Positions 34,256 to 43,793 of a stretch of 64,000 nucleotides of DNA are shown here, in pieces; the stretch's first letter is position 1, and every line of letters starts with the position of its first letter. A program made the translations under genes and the position numbers. Below the pieces are notes generated by a model that was given only the letters and a program-made list of their open reading frames with translations, had not been told where the DNA came from and did no database searches. Source of the DNA: Massilia alkalitolerans DSM 17462 (GTDB taxonomy: Bacteria > Pseudomonadota > Gammaproteobacteria > Burkholderiales > Burkholderiaceae_D); assembly GCF_000427785.1 (NCBI RefSeq), contig NZ_ATYR01000001.1, positions 372,149 through 436,148 on the forward strand. The letters run 5' to 3'.

Positions 34256-36540
34256 ATCGCTGCCGGCAGTTCCACCACGAAGCGCGTGCCGCGATCGGGC
34301 GCGGTGGTAAATCCGATGGTCCCGCCGTGCTCCTCGATGATCGCCTTGCTGATCGCCAGTCCCAGGCCGGTGCCGCCGCGCGTGCGCGAGTCGGCCCCGT
34401 CGGCCTGGGCGAAGCGCTGGAACACGCGCTGCTGGAATTCCGGGGCGATGCCGGGGCCTTCATCAAGGACCAGCAGGCGGACCTTGCCGGGGGTGTGCGC
34501 CAGGCCCAGCGTGACGGACTTGCCCGCCGGGGTGAACTTGATGGCATTCGACAGCAGGTTGGTCAGCACCTGCTCCATGCGGTCGGCGTCGATGCTGGCC
34601 GCGATCCCGGCTGCGTGCGCATCCCAGTCGCTCAGCAAGCGCACCCCGGCCTTGCGGGCATGCCCTTCCATTGCCGCCAGCGCGCGCTCGGCCACCGGCA
34701 GCAGCGGCTGCGCTCGGGCCTCGAAGTGCATCTGGCCGGCCTCGATCTTCTGGATGTCGAGCAGGTCGTTGACCATGCGCACCAGCCGCTCGCTGCTCTG
34801 GCTGGCGATGGCAGTCAAGCGCAAGGCGTCCGGCGGCAGCTCGCCCGCCATGCCGTCGGCCAGCATCGCCAGCGAGGCCTGGATCGAGGTCAGCGGGGTG
34901 CGCAGCTCGTGCGAGACGGTCGAGATGAACTCGTTCTTCATCTGCTCGACCCGCTTGCGCTCCGAGATATCGTGCAGGAACACGCTGAAAAAGGCGTCCT
35001 CGCCCTGGCCGGCCAGGGCCGCCGTCATCTCGATGGTGAACTCGCGCCCCTGGCGGTCGATGACCTTGCGCTCCAGGCGCCGGTCGAGCATGGCCAGGTG
35101 GCCGGTCTGGCGGAAGGCAAGCAGGGCCTGCCCCAGGCTGGCGCGGTAGCGCTCCGGCAGCACCAGCTCGGACAGCGGCCAACCCACGGCCTCGTTGCGG
35201 CGCCAGCCGAACATGCGCTCGGCCGCCCCGTTCCAGTCGAGGATCATGCCGCGCTGGTCGACCGCGATGTAGGCATCCTGGGCCGCTTCCACGATCGCAT
35301 TGATGCGCTGCTCGCTGGCCTGCACCGAGGCCAGCGCGCGCTCCAGTTCGCGGGTGCGTTCCTCGACGCGCTGCTCCAGCGTGGCGTTCAGGTCGCGCAG
35401 TTCGGCCTGCTTTCGCACCAGGTCGCCCACCAGCCCGTTCAGGGTGGTCGACAGCGCCTGCACCTCGAAATAGTCGTTCGCATTCGGCGGCAACTGGACC
35501 GCTTCGCCGCGTCCCAGGCGTTCGGCCGATTCGGCCAGCGCCCCGAGCGGACGGGTGATGCGGCGCGCCACCAGCAGGCCGGCCACGGAGAACAGCACCG
35601 CCAGCGCCGCGCCGCTCCACAATGCCTGCTCGCGCAGGCGGCGCACCGGCGCATAGGCATCCTCCACGTCCTGGCGCACCAGCACGGTCCAGCCAAGGCC
35701 GGGGTAGATGCCGCGGCCGACGGTGGCGCCGTAGCCGACCAGGTAGGACAGGCCGTCCGGCCACTCTTCGACCAGGTAGCCGGTGCGCTTCTGCTGCGCC
35801 AGCCGCAGGCTCTCGGTCGCGATCTTCTTGCCCTGCAGTTCCGGGGGGCCGAGCAACACCACGCCCTGCGCACTGACGATCAGGGCCTGCACCCGGCCGC
35901 GTGCCTGGACCGGCGCGATGATCGAGCGCTCGACGTCGCGCGCCCACTGCCATGACAGGTGCACGCCCAACACCCCGGCCGTCTTGCCGGCCAGGTCGGC
36001 AAACGGGAAGGCGACGTCGACGAAGCGAAGCGGTTCGCCGTTCTCGCTCGGGAGCAACTTGGCGAGCTTGACCGCCTCGTGGACGTCGCCAACGTTGACG
36101 CCCTCGAGGGCGTTGCGGAACCACGGGCGCTGCGACACGTCCGCGCCTTCCAGCAGGCCGCGCGCCTCGACGATCACGCGGCCGTCGAGGCCGGTCAAGC
36201 CGATCCAGTCGTAGTAGCCGTAGGTCTCGCGCATGTCGGACAGGATCTGGCGGCGCTCGGCCGGCCCCAGGCCGGGGTCGCGCAGGTCTCGCCGTCCGGC
36301 CATGAGCTTGACTTCGCGGTAGCGCTCGGCCATGCCGCGGTCGAGCTTGTCGGCGGTCTGGCGCGCCAGCTCGCCCAGGCCGTGCCCGATGCTGTCCTTG
36401 ACCTCTTCGTTCGAGGATTGCTCGACCACCTGCACCAGCAGCAGGGTCAGGATCACCGTCAGCAGCGAAAAGGCCAGCGCCAGCCAGGCGCCTAGGCCGC
36501 GCCTGCGCTGCCGGGTCGGGGATGAGGGGGGTGTGGCCAT
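34252..36540 (-). CDS. Cache-HAMP-PAS sensor histidine kinase
   Basis: A 762-residue membrane kinase. TM1 about 17-38, a periplasmic double-Cache sensor about 40-303 (YYDWIGLTGLDGRVIVEARG, QRPWFRNALEG, VHLSWQWARD), TM2 about 305-327, HAMP about 327-380 (RITRPLGALAESAERL), a coiled coil, PAS about 410-530, HisKA with H544 (TVSHELRTPLTS) and HATPase at about 650-762 (NLLSNAIKFTP, DEGPGIAP, GGTGLGLAISKAI). It should sense a small periplasmic ligand. No response regulator lies next to it. ATG 36540 is preferred to a TTG at 36561. It is divergent from ribA, 142 bases between starts. Confidence 0.93.
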   Translation of the reverse strand: MATPPSSPTRQRRRGLGAWLALAFSLLTVILTLLLVQVVEQSSNEEVKDSIGHGLGELARQTADKLDRGMAERYREVKLMAGRRDLRDPGLGPAERRQILSDMRETYGYYDWIGLTGLDGRVIVEARGLLEGADVSQRPWFRNALEGVNVGDVHEAVKLAKLLPSENGEPLRFVDVAFPFADLAGKTAGVLGVHLSWQWARDVERSIIAPVQARGRVQALIVSAQGVVLLGPPELQGKKIATESLRLAQQKRTGYLVEEWPDGLSYLVGYGATVGRGIYPGLGWTVLVRQDVEDAYAPVRRLREQALWSGAALAVLFSVAGLLVARRITRPLGALAESAERLGRGEAVQLPPNANDYFEVQALSTTLNGLVGDLVRKQAELRDLNATLEQRVEERTRELERALASVQASEQRINAIVEAAQDAYIAVDQRGMILDWNGAAERMFGWRRNEAVGWPLSELVLPERYRASLGQALLAFRQTGHLAMLDRRLERKVIDRQGREFTIEMTAALAGQGEDAFFSVFLHDISERKRVEQMKNEFISTVSHELRTPLTSIQASLAMLADGMAGELPPDALRLTAIASQSSERLVRMVNDLLDIQKIEAGQMHFEARAQPLLPVAERALAAMEGHARKAGVRLLSDWDAHAAGIAASIDADRMEQVLTNLLSNAIKFTPAGKSVTLGLAHTPGKVRLLVLDEGPGIAPEFQQRVFQRFAQADGADSRTRGGTGLGLAISKAIIEEHGGTIGFTTAPDRGTRFVVELPAAI

Positions 36541-36682
36541 GCTGGCTCGCTGCTGAAACAATTGCGCCAGCGTAACATACGGCCGTCCAACATACTATGG
36601 CCATGGCTGCGGGCGTCGCACGGGAGAAACGGATTTCCTGTAAACTAGAAGGCTAGCGATTAGAAACACCAAGAGAAACGCC

Positions 36683-37351
36683 ATGCCCACCCCATCCGCC
36701 GCCAACGACCAGCTGCTCGATTACGTCACTTCGTGCGCCCTGCCGACTCCCTGGGCGCAGTTCACGCTGCACGCCTTCATCGAGCACTCCACGGGCAAGG
36801 AACACTTGGCGATGGTGCTGGGCGACATCGGCGACGGCGAGCCGGTGCTGGCGCGCGTGCATTCCGAATGCCTGACCGGCGACGTGCTGTTCTCGCAGCG
36901 TTGCGACTGCGGTGCCCAGCTCGAGGGCGCGCTGCAGCGCATCGCCGAGGAAGGGCGCGGCATCCTGCTGTACCTGCGCCAGGAAGGCCGCGGCATCGGC
37001 CTGGTCAACAAGATCCGCGCCTACCGCCTGCAGGAAGCCGGCGCCGACACGGTCGAGGCCAACCTGCAGCTGGGCTTCCATGCCGACGCCCGCAATTACG
37101 AGCTGTGCAAGCCGATGCTGGAACAGTTCGGCGTGCGTTCCCTGCGCCTGATGACCAACAACCCGCGCAAGATCGACGCCCTGAGCCGCCTCGGGATCGC
37201 GGTGGCCGAGCGCGTGCCGCTGCTGGTCAACCGCAACGCCTTCAACGACAGCTACCTGAATACCAAGCAGGCCAAGCTGGGCCACATGATGGGCCCGCTC
37301 GAGCCGCTCGAGCCGGTTGCCGCGGCGCTGGCCGAGCCTGGCAACAGCTGA
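36683..37351 (+). CDS. ribA: GTP cyclohydrolase II
   Basis: A 222-residue cytosolic enzyme that opens GTP to the pyrimidine precursor of riboflavin. The zinc site is C63-x10-C74-x-C76 in [18 protein letters not shown], followed by [22 protein letters not shown] with the phosphate-binding arginine/tyrosine set. Length is that of single-function RibA, not of the RibBA fusion. AAGAGA precedes the ATG at 36683. It is a lone gene here; the upstream region (36541-36682) has no RFN-element-like fold that could be recognised by eye. Confidence 0.95.
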   Translation: MPTPSAANDQLLDYVTSCALPTPWAQFTLHAFIEHSTGKEHLAMVLGDIGDGEPVLARVHSECLTGDVLFSQRCDCGAQLEGALQRIAEEGRGILLYLRQEGRGIGLVNKIRAYRLQEAGADTVEANLQLGFHADARNYELCKPMLEQFGVRSLRLMTNNPRKIDALSRLGIAVAERVPLLVNRNAFNDSYLNTKQAKLGHMMGPLEPLEPVAAALAEPGNS

Positions 37352-37367
37352 GCCACCCCTGCTTCGC

Positions 37368-37394
37368 GTGATCGGGTCCACTGGGCCCGATCAC
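37368..37394 (+). other. Stable hairpin downstream of ribA
   Basis: GTGATCGGGTCC-ACT-GGGCCCGATCAC can form a 12-bp stem (one G-U pair) 17 bases after the ribA stop. No U-run follows, so it would be a weak or Rho-assisted terminator, or an mRNA 3' stabiliser. Confidence 0.5.
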
Positions 37395-37462
37395 CATAAC
37401 GCGCGCGCAGCCCGCGCGTCCGGTGGCAAGATAGTGCTTCCTTCTTGCCATGATCGGAATGC

Positions 37463-38920
37463 ATGAAACGGACCGCCGCCGCCCTCCTGCTTCTCTGTCT
37501 CGCGGCGGGCGCCGCCACGGCGCCGCCGGAACAGGCCAACCGCCCACCCCCAGCCCGCGCCGCCACGGCGCCCGCGCCGCCCCCGCACCTGTCCCCAAGC
37601 GATCCGCCGGGGACCACACCCCCGGCACCGGCGCCGGGCGAGGTCGACTCCCAGGACGCCCTGCCGCCGCCCTCCTCGGCCGCCCAGGACCTGTACTCGT
37701 CGGCGCGCGGCGACCTGCTGCAGATCCGCATGCTGCTCAAGAACGGCCGCACCCAGTCCACCGTCGGTTCGGGCTTCCTGGTCGGCACCGGCAACCTGGT
37801 GGTCACCAACTACCACGTGGTGTCGCAGATGGCGCTCGACCCCGACGTCTATACCGCCGAATACGTCGACACCGACGGCAACAGCGGCCCGGTCGAGCTG
37901 CTGGCGGTCGACGTGCTGCACGACCTGGCCGTCCTGCGCGTCGACCGCGAAGGCAGCGGCTTCTTCAAGGTGCCCGAACGTCCGGTGCGCCTGACCCAGG
38001 GGCAGCGCCTGTACTCGCTCGGCAATCCCCTCGACCTGGGCTTTGCGATCTCGGAAGGCGCCTACAACGGCGTCGTCACACGCAGCTTCTACGACCAGCT
38101 CATGTTCGGCGGGCCGATCAATTCCGGCATGAGCGGCGGTCCCAGCGTGACCGGCAACGGCACCGTGGCCGGCGTCAACGTGTCCAAGCGGCGCGACGGC
38201 GAGTCGGTCAGCTTCCTGGTGCCGGTGAAGTACGTGCAGGAGCTGCTGCGCAAGGTGGAGAGCCAGCCGGCGCCGCCGAAGGATTTCAATCCCTTGATCG
38301 CCGCCCAGCTGCTGGAGCACCAGCGCGCCATGGTCGACCGCCTGCTGGAGGAGCCGCTGGCCATCAAGAGCATGGGACCGTACCTGGTGCCGGTGCGCGA
38401 ATCCGGCCAGCTGCGCTGCTGGGGCCGCTCGAACGTGAAGGCCGAGACCGCGTATACCTCGGACTCGATGAGCTGCGCGATGGAATCGGCGATCTACGTG
38501 TCCTCGACCCAGCAGACCGGCCACGTGGCGATGACCCACCAGTACATCCGGTCCGACAACCTGGCCCGCCTGCCCTTCGCGGCACTGAGCAGCCGCCTGT
38601 TCGGCGCGGCCAAGCTGGGCAACGCCGGCGACGCGCGCCTGACCAAGCCGGTGTGCACCGAACGCTTCGTGCACACCCGCACCCTGCCTTTGCGCGCCGT
38701 GACCTGCGTGCGCGCCTACCGCAAGTTCGAGGGCCTGTACAACTTCACGCTGCTGACCGCCAGCACCAATGCGGCCGAGTCGAGCCTGCAGAGCCGGCTG
38801 GACGTGTCCGGGGTCTCGTATGAGAACGGCATGCGCGTGACGCGCGCCTTCCTCGGCTCCTTCGGGCGCAACATCCGGCGCGCGCCCGCCGCACCAGGCA
38901 CGCCGGGAGGCCAGCGATGA
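37463..38920 (+). CDS. Exported trypsin-like serine protease (Deg/HtrA-like, no PDZ)
   Basis: A 485-residue protein with signal peptide (1-20, GAATA), a Pro/Ala-rich linker to about 75, and a trypsin fold from about 80 to 250 with the triad H118 (VTNYHVVS), D154 (VLHDLAVLRV) and S224 (INSGMSGGPS). The remaining 235 residues carry no PDZ domain; instead there is a Cys-containing region (QLRCWGRSN...YTSDSMSCAMES; RAVTCVRAYRKFEG) perhaps forming disulfides. It should act in the periplasm. Its end overlaps the FHA gene as ATGA (38917-38920), so the two products likely work together. Ribosome-binding site GGAATGC is moderate. Family beyond 'trypsin-like' is not recognised. Confidence 0.85.
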   Translation: MKRTAAALLLLCLAAGAATAPPEQANRPPPARAATAPAPPPHLSPSDPPGTTPPAPAPGEVDSQDALPPPSSAAQDLYSSARGDLLQIRMLLKNGRTQSTVGSGFLVGTGNLVVTNYHVVSQMALDPDVYTAEYVDTDGNSGPVELLAVDVLHDLAVLRVDREGSGFFKVPERPVRLTQGQRLYSLGNPLDLGFAISEGAYNGVVTRSFYDQLMFGGPINSGMSGGPSVTGNGTVAGVNVSKRRDGESVSFLVPVKYVQELLRKVESQPAPPKDFNPLIAAQLLEHQRAMVDRLLEEPLAIKSMGPYLVPVRESGQLRCWGRSNVKAETAYTSDSMSCAMESAIYVSSTQQTGHVAMTHQYIRSDNLARLPFAALSSRLFGAAKLGNAGDARLTKPVCTERFVHTRTLPLRAVTCVRAYRKFEGLYNFTLLTASTNAAESSLQSRLDVSGVSYENGMRVTRAFLGSFGRNIRRAPAAPGTPGGQR

Positions 38921-39879
38921 ACGGCCCCTGGACCGTCGAGATCCTGGCGCGCAACGGCGAGGTGCTGCACCGGCATCGCGCCGCCAGCCTGCCGATCCGC
39001 GTCGGCCGCGCCTACGACAATGACTTCATCCTCGACGACGAGTACGCCGCCGCTCACCACGCCGTCATCGAGCAGGGCCCGGATGGCGCGCTCGTGATGC
39101 GCGACCTCGGCACCCGCAATGGCTTGAACACCGGGCGCAAGCGGGTGCAGGAACTCGCCCTCACGGGCGACACCGTGGTGCGCATGGGCCATACCTCGCT
39201 GCGCGTGCGCGCGGCCGATTTCCCGGTGCCGGCGGAGCTGCGCGACCGCACCATGCACGGTTGGGAAGGCCTGGTGCCCGGCATCGTCGGCGTGCTGCTG
39301 GCCGGGCTGGTGGCCCTGTTCGTGACCTGGCTGCTCGACGCCGAGCCCTTCGAACTGCTCAACTATGTGCTGGCGCCCGGCGCCGGCATCGGCGCGGCGC
39401 TGCTGTGGAGCAGCCTGTGGGCCTTCATGAACCGCCTGTTCGGGCGCTATACGCGGCTGGGGCGGCACCTGTTCATCTTCGGCTGCGGCACGGCTGCACT
39501 GGTGGGCTTCCGCCTGCTGGCGGCAGTCGCGGCCTATGCCTGGTCGCTCGAATGGCTCACCCGCTACGGTTCCCACGTAGCGGTGGCCACAGTCGCGGGC
39601 ATCATCTACTTCCACCTGGCGACCATCAAACCGCCGCTGCGCCGGCGCCTGCGCGCGATCTGCGCTTGCGCGGCGGTGCTGGCGTCGGGGCTGGTGCTGA
39701 TCGTGAACCAGCAGCAGCACGGCCGGGTCGCGGACGAACTGTACATGGCCGTGCTGCTGCCGCCGGAGCTGCGCGCCAGCCCGGATGCGACGGTGGCGGA
39801 GTACATGGTCGACGTCGAGGCAATGCGCACGCAGCTGGAGGAAGAACGCGGGACTGCGCCGGCGGCGGGCGGGAACTGA
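38917..39879 (+). CDS. FHA-domain integral membrane protein
   Basis: A 320-residue protein: an N-terminal forkhead-associated domain (about 1-98) with the phosphothreonine-binding landmarks IRVGRAYDNDFIL, AAAHHAVIE and LGTRNGLNTG, followed by about five membrane helices (about 118-137, 143-165, 183-205, 214-232, 244-262) and a short charged tail outside (about 263-320). FHA domains bind phosphothreonine peptides, so a Ser/Thr kinase pathway is implied, but no such kinase is present in this window. It is coupled by a 4-base overlap to the exported protease, which suggests control of proteolysis by a phosphorylated partner across the membrane (inference). Confidence 0.88.
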   Translation: MNGPWTVEILARNGEVLHRHRAASLPIRVGRAYDNDFILDDEYAAAHHAVIEQGPDGALVMRDLGTRNGLNTGRKRVQELALTGDTVVRMGHTSLRVRAADFPVPAELRDRTMHGWEGLVPGIVGVLLAGLVALFVTWLLDAEPFELLNYVLAPGAGIGAALLWSSLWAFMNRLFGRYTRLGRHLFIFGCGTAALVGFRLLAAVAAYAWSLEWLTRYGSHVAVATVAGIIYFHLATIKPPLRRRLRAICACAAVLASGLVLIVNQQQHGRVADELYMAVLLPPELRASPDATVAEYMVDVEAMRTQLEEERGTAPAAGGN

Positions 39880-39949
39880 GCAAGGCTTTGCAGCTTTGAC
39901 AAGCAGCGGCGAATACTGGATCATCGGGCATCTTCAGCCCGGCCATCCC

Positions 39950-41014
39950 ATGAAACCGACCCGCAGCGCCATCACCGCCGTCATCGCCTGGCTCCTGTTC
40001 TGGGCGCTGATGGTGCTGGTCGCCGTCGAGGACTACCGGCGCGACGGCGGTACGGCCTACTGGCAGCCGGTGCTCTGGGAGACCTCCTCGGCCTGCGTCG
40101 CCACTTTCCTGCTGCTGCTCCAGCGCCGCGCCACCCGGCGCCACGACCACCTGATCGCCACGCCCTGGCGCTGGTTCGCCCTGCAGGCACGCATGCTGCC
40201 GCTGTTCTGGCTCGCCTTCGTGCCGCTGGTCTTCGGCGTACGCCATGTCGTGTATGCGCTGGCCGGCGCCAGTTACGAGCACGAGCCCTGGCTGCAGGTC
40301 TTCGTCTACGAGTCGCTCAAGCTCACCGTGTTCGTCGGCCTGTTCATCGTGATCGGCTTCGGCCTGCTGTCCTACCGCGAACTGCTCGGCGCGCGTTTGC
40401 GGGCCGAACAGGCCAACGCCCTGCTGCGCGAAGCGCAGCTGCAGTCGCTGGCGCGCCAGATGCAGCCGCATTTCCTGTTCAACGCGCTCAATACCATTTC
40501 GTCGCTGATGCATACCGACGTGGCGCGCGCCGACGCCACCCTGGTGCAGCTGGCGGACCTGCTGCGCGCCGCCCTGGCGCTGGGCGAACGGCCGCAGGCC
40601 TCGCTCGAGGAAGAATTACGGCTGGCGCGCGCCTATGCCGGGGTCATGGAAGAACGCTTCGATGGCCGCGCCCGGGTCGAGTGGCGCATCGACGAGGCGC
40701 TGCTGGGCCTTGCACTGCCGGCGATGAGCGTGCAGCCGCTGCTGGAGAACGTGTTCAAGCACACGGTCGAACGGCGGCGCGATCCGACCCGCATCGCAGT
40801 CAGCGCAGCACGCGAGGACCAGGATGTCGTGCTGCGCGTCGAGGACGACGGCGGCATCCTCGGCAAGGACGCCGGCGACAGTGCGCCGGGCATCTCCCTG
40901 GCCAACCTGCGTGCGCGCCTGGCGGCGCTGTACGGGGACCGCGCCAGCCTGACCCTGAGCCAGCTGCTGCCTTGCGGCGTACGCACCGAACTGAGGCTGC
41001 CATGCGCATCCTGA
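39950..41014 (+). CDS. LytS/YehU-type sensor histidine kinase
   Basis: A 354-residue membrane kinase with four N-terminal helices (about 8-26, 45-58, 84-105, 120-142), then a His_kinase domain with phospho-acceptor H174 in LARQMQPHFLFNALNTISSL, and a HATPase of the LytS type (LPAMSVQPLLENVFKH, VEDDGG, GISLANLRARLAALYG). It overlaps the LytTR regulator by 13 bases and makes a two-component pair with it. The initiator ATG 39950 lies directly before the first helix; the longer upstream frame is antisense-like noise of the FHA gene. Signal is unknown. Confidence 0.93.
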   Translation: MKPTRSAITAVIAWLLFWALMVLVAVEDYRRDGGTAYWQPVLWETSSACVATFLLLLQRRATRRHDHLIATPWRWFALQARMLPLFWLAFVPLVFGVRHVVYALAGASYEHEPWLQVFVYESLKLTVFVGLFIVIGFGLLSYRELLGARLRAEQANALLREAQLQSLARQMQPHFLFNALNTISSLMHTDVARADATLVQLADLLRAALALGERPQASLEEELRLARAYAGVMEERFDGRARVEWRIDEALLGLALPAMSVQPLLENVFKHTVERRRDPTRIAVSAAREDQDVVLRVEDDGGILGKDAGDSAPGISLANLRARLAALYGDRASLTLSQLLPCGVRTELRLPCAS

Positions 41015-41721
41015 TCGTCGACGACGAGCGCCCGGCGCGCGAACGCCTGCGCCGCATGCTGGCGCTGGAAGCCGGCATCGAGGCCATTGGCGAGGCGTCC
41101 GACGGCATCGACGCGCTGCGGCAGCTGGCGCAGTTCCGGCCCGATGCGCTGCTGCTCGACGTCGAGATGCCGGAGCTGTCGGGCATCGACCTGGCGGCCT
41201 CGCTGCCGGCCCCTGCGCCGCTGGTGGTGTTCGTCACCGCCTACGACGAATACGCGCTGCGCGCTTTCGACGCGAATGCCATCGATTACCTGCTCAAGCC
41301 TTTCGACCAGGCGCGCCTGCGGCGCTCGCTCGAGCGCCTGCGCGCGCGCCATGCGGCGCAGGCCCTGGCGGCAGCGGCGGTTCCCGGCCTGCCGCCGCGC
41401 CAGCTCCTGGTGTCGGAGCGCGGGGCCACGCGCGTGGTACAGGTCGCGGACATCGAATGGCTGGAGACCGCCGACAACTACGTCGTCCTGCACACCGCTG
41501 GCGACGCGCCGCTGCTGCGCCAGACCCTGTCCGGACTGCTGGCGCAGCTGGGCAACGGTTTCGTGCGCTGCCACCGGCGCGCGGCGGTGCGTCCCGGCGC
41601 CGTCCAGCGCGTCAATCCGCTCGACAAGGGCGACTGCGAACTGGTGCTGCGCAGCGGCGCGCTGGTCCCGTGCAGCCGCCAGTACCGGGCCGCGCTCATG
41701 GAAGCACTCCAGGCCTGCTAG
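41002..41721 (+). CDS. LytTR-family response regulator
   Basis: A 239-residue regulator: receiver domain 1-120 with DD at 7-8, phospho-acceptor D53 (LLLDVEMPELSG) and K102 in YLLKPFDQARL; then a LytTR DNA-binding domain at about 135-239 (VVQVADIEWLETADNYVVLHT, FVRCHRRAAVRPGAVQRV, LVPCSRQYRAAL). It is the output of the upstream LytS-type kinase. Such regulators commonly control envelope, polysaccharide or transport genes; targets cannot be read here, though the acyltransferase gene lies 112 bases downstream in the same orientation. Confidence 0.94.
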   Translation: MRILIVDDERPARERLRRMLALEAGIEAIGEASDGIDALRQLAQFRPDALLLDVEMPELSGIDLAASLPAPAPLVVFVTAYDEYALRAFDANAIDYLLKPFDQARLRRSLERLRARHAAQALAAAAVPGLPPRQLLVSERGATRVVQVADIEWLETADNYVVLHTAGDAPLLRQTLSGLLAQLGNGFVRCHRRAAVRPGAVQRVNPLDKGDCELVLRSGALVPCSRQYRAALMEALQAC

Positions 41722-41833
41722 CCTGGCCCCTCCTGTCCGATCCGCCCCATCCCGGACCCGCCTCGCCACAAAACGCTCGCCGCCGGCAGGTCGACACGCC
41801 ATGCTCGCGCCATCACTTCAACAAGAGCGAGCC

Positions 41834-43063
41834 ATGAACCGTCACCTTCCCCCATCCGCCACCCGCCTGTACTTCCTCGACTGGGTGCGCATCCTTGCCT
41901 TCTTCGTCCTGATCGTCTACCACGTCGGCATGTACTACGTGAGCTGGGACTGGCACGTGAAGAGTCCTTTTGCCGGGACCGGTCCCGAACCCTTCATGAA
42001 GCTGTCCTCGCCATGGCGCCTGAGCCTGCTGTTCTTCGTGGCCGGCGTCGGCGCCAGCCTCATGCTGCGCAAGCTCGGCAGCGCGTCCTTCGTGCGCCGG
42101 CGCAGCCTGCACCTCCTGGCGCCGCTGGTGTTCGGCATGCTGGTGATCGTGCCGCCCCAGCCCTATCTCGAAGTCGTCGAGAAGCTCGGCTATGCGGACG
42201 GCTATGGCGCCTTCATGGAGCTGTACCTGCAGGCCTACAACGGTTTCTGCCGCGAGGATTGCCTGATCCTGCCGACCTGGAACCACCTGTGGTTCGTCGC
42301 CTACCTGTGGATCTACACGGTGCTGCTCGGCGGCCTCGTTGCCGTGCTCGGAAATCGCTTCGACCGCATCGCCGCGCATGCCGGCGCCCTGCTCCAGGGC
42401 TGGAAGCTGGTCGCGCTGCCGGCCGCGCTGCTGGCCCTGGCGCGCATCAACCTGGTCGAGCACTTCCCGACCAATCACGCCGTGCTCGGTGACTGGTACA
42501 ACCACGCGATGTCCTTCCTGTGCTTCCTGCTCGGGGCGCTGGTGGCCCGGGTGCCGGGATTCTGGACGCGTCCAGCGCTGCTGCGCTGGCAGGCGCTCGG
42601 CATCGCCGCCTTCGGGTGGGCGGCGCTGGTGATCTGGAGCGCGGCCTACGAGCTGCTTGCGCCGCAGGCCAGAGAGACGCTCCGGCCCCTGATGTATGCG
42701 CTGTACGCCGTGCTGGCCTGGAGCGCGATCATGGCCGCCTGCGGCTTCGCCGCGCGCCACCTCGACCGTGACGGCCCTGCGCGGCGTTACCTGAACGAGG
42801 CGGTGTTCCCGGTCTACATCCTGCACCAGACGCTCATCGTCGTACTGGCGCACGGGATGCAACCGCTACGGTTCGCGCCGGGCCTGGAAGCCATCCTGTT
42901 GATCGTGCTGACCCTGAGCCTCAGCTTCGGCGCATTCGAACTGATCAGGCGCGTGCGCTTGTTGCGGCCGCTGTTCGGGCTGGCGCCCCGCGCGGCCGGG
43001 ACCGCGCCGGCAGCGGCCCCGGCGCCGGCGCAGCCCGCCCCTGCGCAGGCCGCCGCCGGCTAG
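41834..43063 (+). CDS. Acyltransferase-3 family membrane protein (OpgC/glucan modification-like)
   Basis: A 409-residue protein with about 10-11 membrane helices. It opens with RLYFLDWVRILAFFVLIVYHVGMYYV, the acyltransferase-3 start with the key His in the first helix, and includes LPTWNHLWFVAYLWIYT and VFPVYILHQTLIVV. These enzymes put O-acyl groups on glucans, LPS or exopolysaccharide at the membrane. Arrangement (DWVRILAFF, NHLWFV) fits the glucan-succinylating OpgC subgroup best. A Pro/Ala-rich tail (about 385-409) ends it. It follows the LytS/LytTR genes after 112 bases with no visible promoter or terminator, so it may be a target or co-transcribed. It converges with the phasin gene, 18 bases apart. 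Confidence 0.85.
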   Translation: MNRHLPPSATRLYFLDWVRILAFFVLIVYHVGMYYVSWDWHVKSPFAGTGPEPFMKLSSPWRLSLLFFVAGVGASLMLRKLGSASFVRRRSLHLLAPLVFGMLVIVPPQPYLEVVEKLGYADGYGAFMELYLQAYNGFCREDCLILPTWNHLWFVAYLWIYTVLLGGLVAVLGNRFDRIAAHAGALLQGWKLVALPAALLALARINLVEHFPTNHAVLGDWYNHAMSFLCFLLGALVARVPGFWTRPALLRWQALGIAAFGWAALVIWSAAYELLAPQARETLRPLMYALYAVLAWSAIMAACGFAARHLDRDGPARRYLNEAVFPVYILHQTLIVVLAHGMQPLRFAPGLEAILLIVLTLSLSFGAFELIRRVRLLRPLFGLAPRAAGTAPAAAPAPAQPAPAQAAAG

Positions 43064-43081
43064 CCCCGAAGGCGGGAGCGC

Positions 43082-43660
43082 TCAATGGGTCTGGGCGCCC
43101 TCCGGTCGGCTGCCCTGGCTGCTACGGCCTTGCTGCCCGCCTTGCCCCACGCCCGGCTGGCCGGGCTGCGGCTCGCTGTTGCCGCCGGCCGAGGCGCGCG
43201 CCTCGCCGTTGGGCCGTGCAAACGGATCGACGACGTTGCGCATCGCCTCCTGCTGGTTGCGGATATTGCGCTCGGTTTCCTCGGCGGTGCTGCGCGCCAC
43301 CTCGTCGACCAGGGCACGCGCGGTGCGCGAGGTGTTCTGCACGTGCTGCTCGGTCACGCGCGCCAGCTCCACCTGGGAATCCGCGGCCAGGCGCGAGATG
43401 TGCTGCTGGTAGGCGCGCAGCTTCTCGGTGGTGGGCTGGGCCCGGGCCGCGGCGGCGCTGAACAGCTCGGTCTGGCGCTCGGTGCTCAGCACCTGCTGGC
43501 TCGCCAGGGCGCCCTCCTCGACCAGGGTCTGGACCAGCTGGATGTTCAGGTCGCACATCTGCTGGAAAGAGCGGAACATCGATTTGGACATTTCGTTGAG
43601 AAACGCGGTCTGCGCCTCCACGTGGGAGCGCACGGCCGGGGTTTGCGGAAAGAAGTACAT
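43082..43660 (-). CDS. Phasin family protein
   Basis: A 192-residue helical protein of the phasin family: the core about 15-140 (QTAFLNEMSKSMFRSFQQMCDLNIQLVQTLVEEG...LFSAAAARAQPTTEKLRAYQQHISRLAADSQVELARVTEQH) has the amphipathic heptad pattern of proteins that coat polyhydroxyalkanoate granules. The tail (about 150-192) is Gly/Gln/Ser-rich and disordered. CGGAGG lies before the ATG at 43660, so a longer upstream frame is rejected. It implies PHA storage; no PHA synthase is in the window. 133 bases separate it from the channel gene, with no hairpin noticed. Confidence 0.9.
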   Translation of the reverse strand: MYFFPQTPAVRSHVEAQTAFLNEMSKSMFRSFQQMCDLNIQLVQTLVEEGALASQQVLSTERQTELFSAAAARAQPTTEKLRAYQQHISRLAADSQVELARVTEQHVQNTSRTARALVDEVARSTAEETERNIRNQQEAMRNVVDPFARPNGEARASAGGNSEPQPGQPGVGQGGQQGRSSQGSRPEGAQTH

Positions 43661-43793
43661 GCGTTGACCTCCGTATGTGCTTGCAAAGAAAGGCACGCCA
43701 CGGCCGGCAACGCGGACCGTGGCACGAAGGTAGAAGGCTAGAGAGGCAGCCAGGTGCGCGCTTGATGTAAACCAAACGTGCGCCTGCCAGACT

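Noticed and set aside
36541..36682. Possible FMN riboswitch ahead of ribA
   Set aside because: The gap is only 142 bases shared with a divergent gene and shows none of the conserved RFN-element boxes that could be recognised by eye.
37368..37394. Rho-independent terminator after ribA
   Set aside because: Stable stem but no U-tract follows, so kept only as a hairpin.
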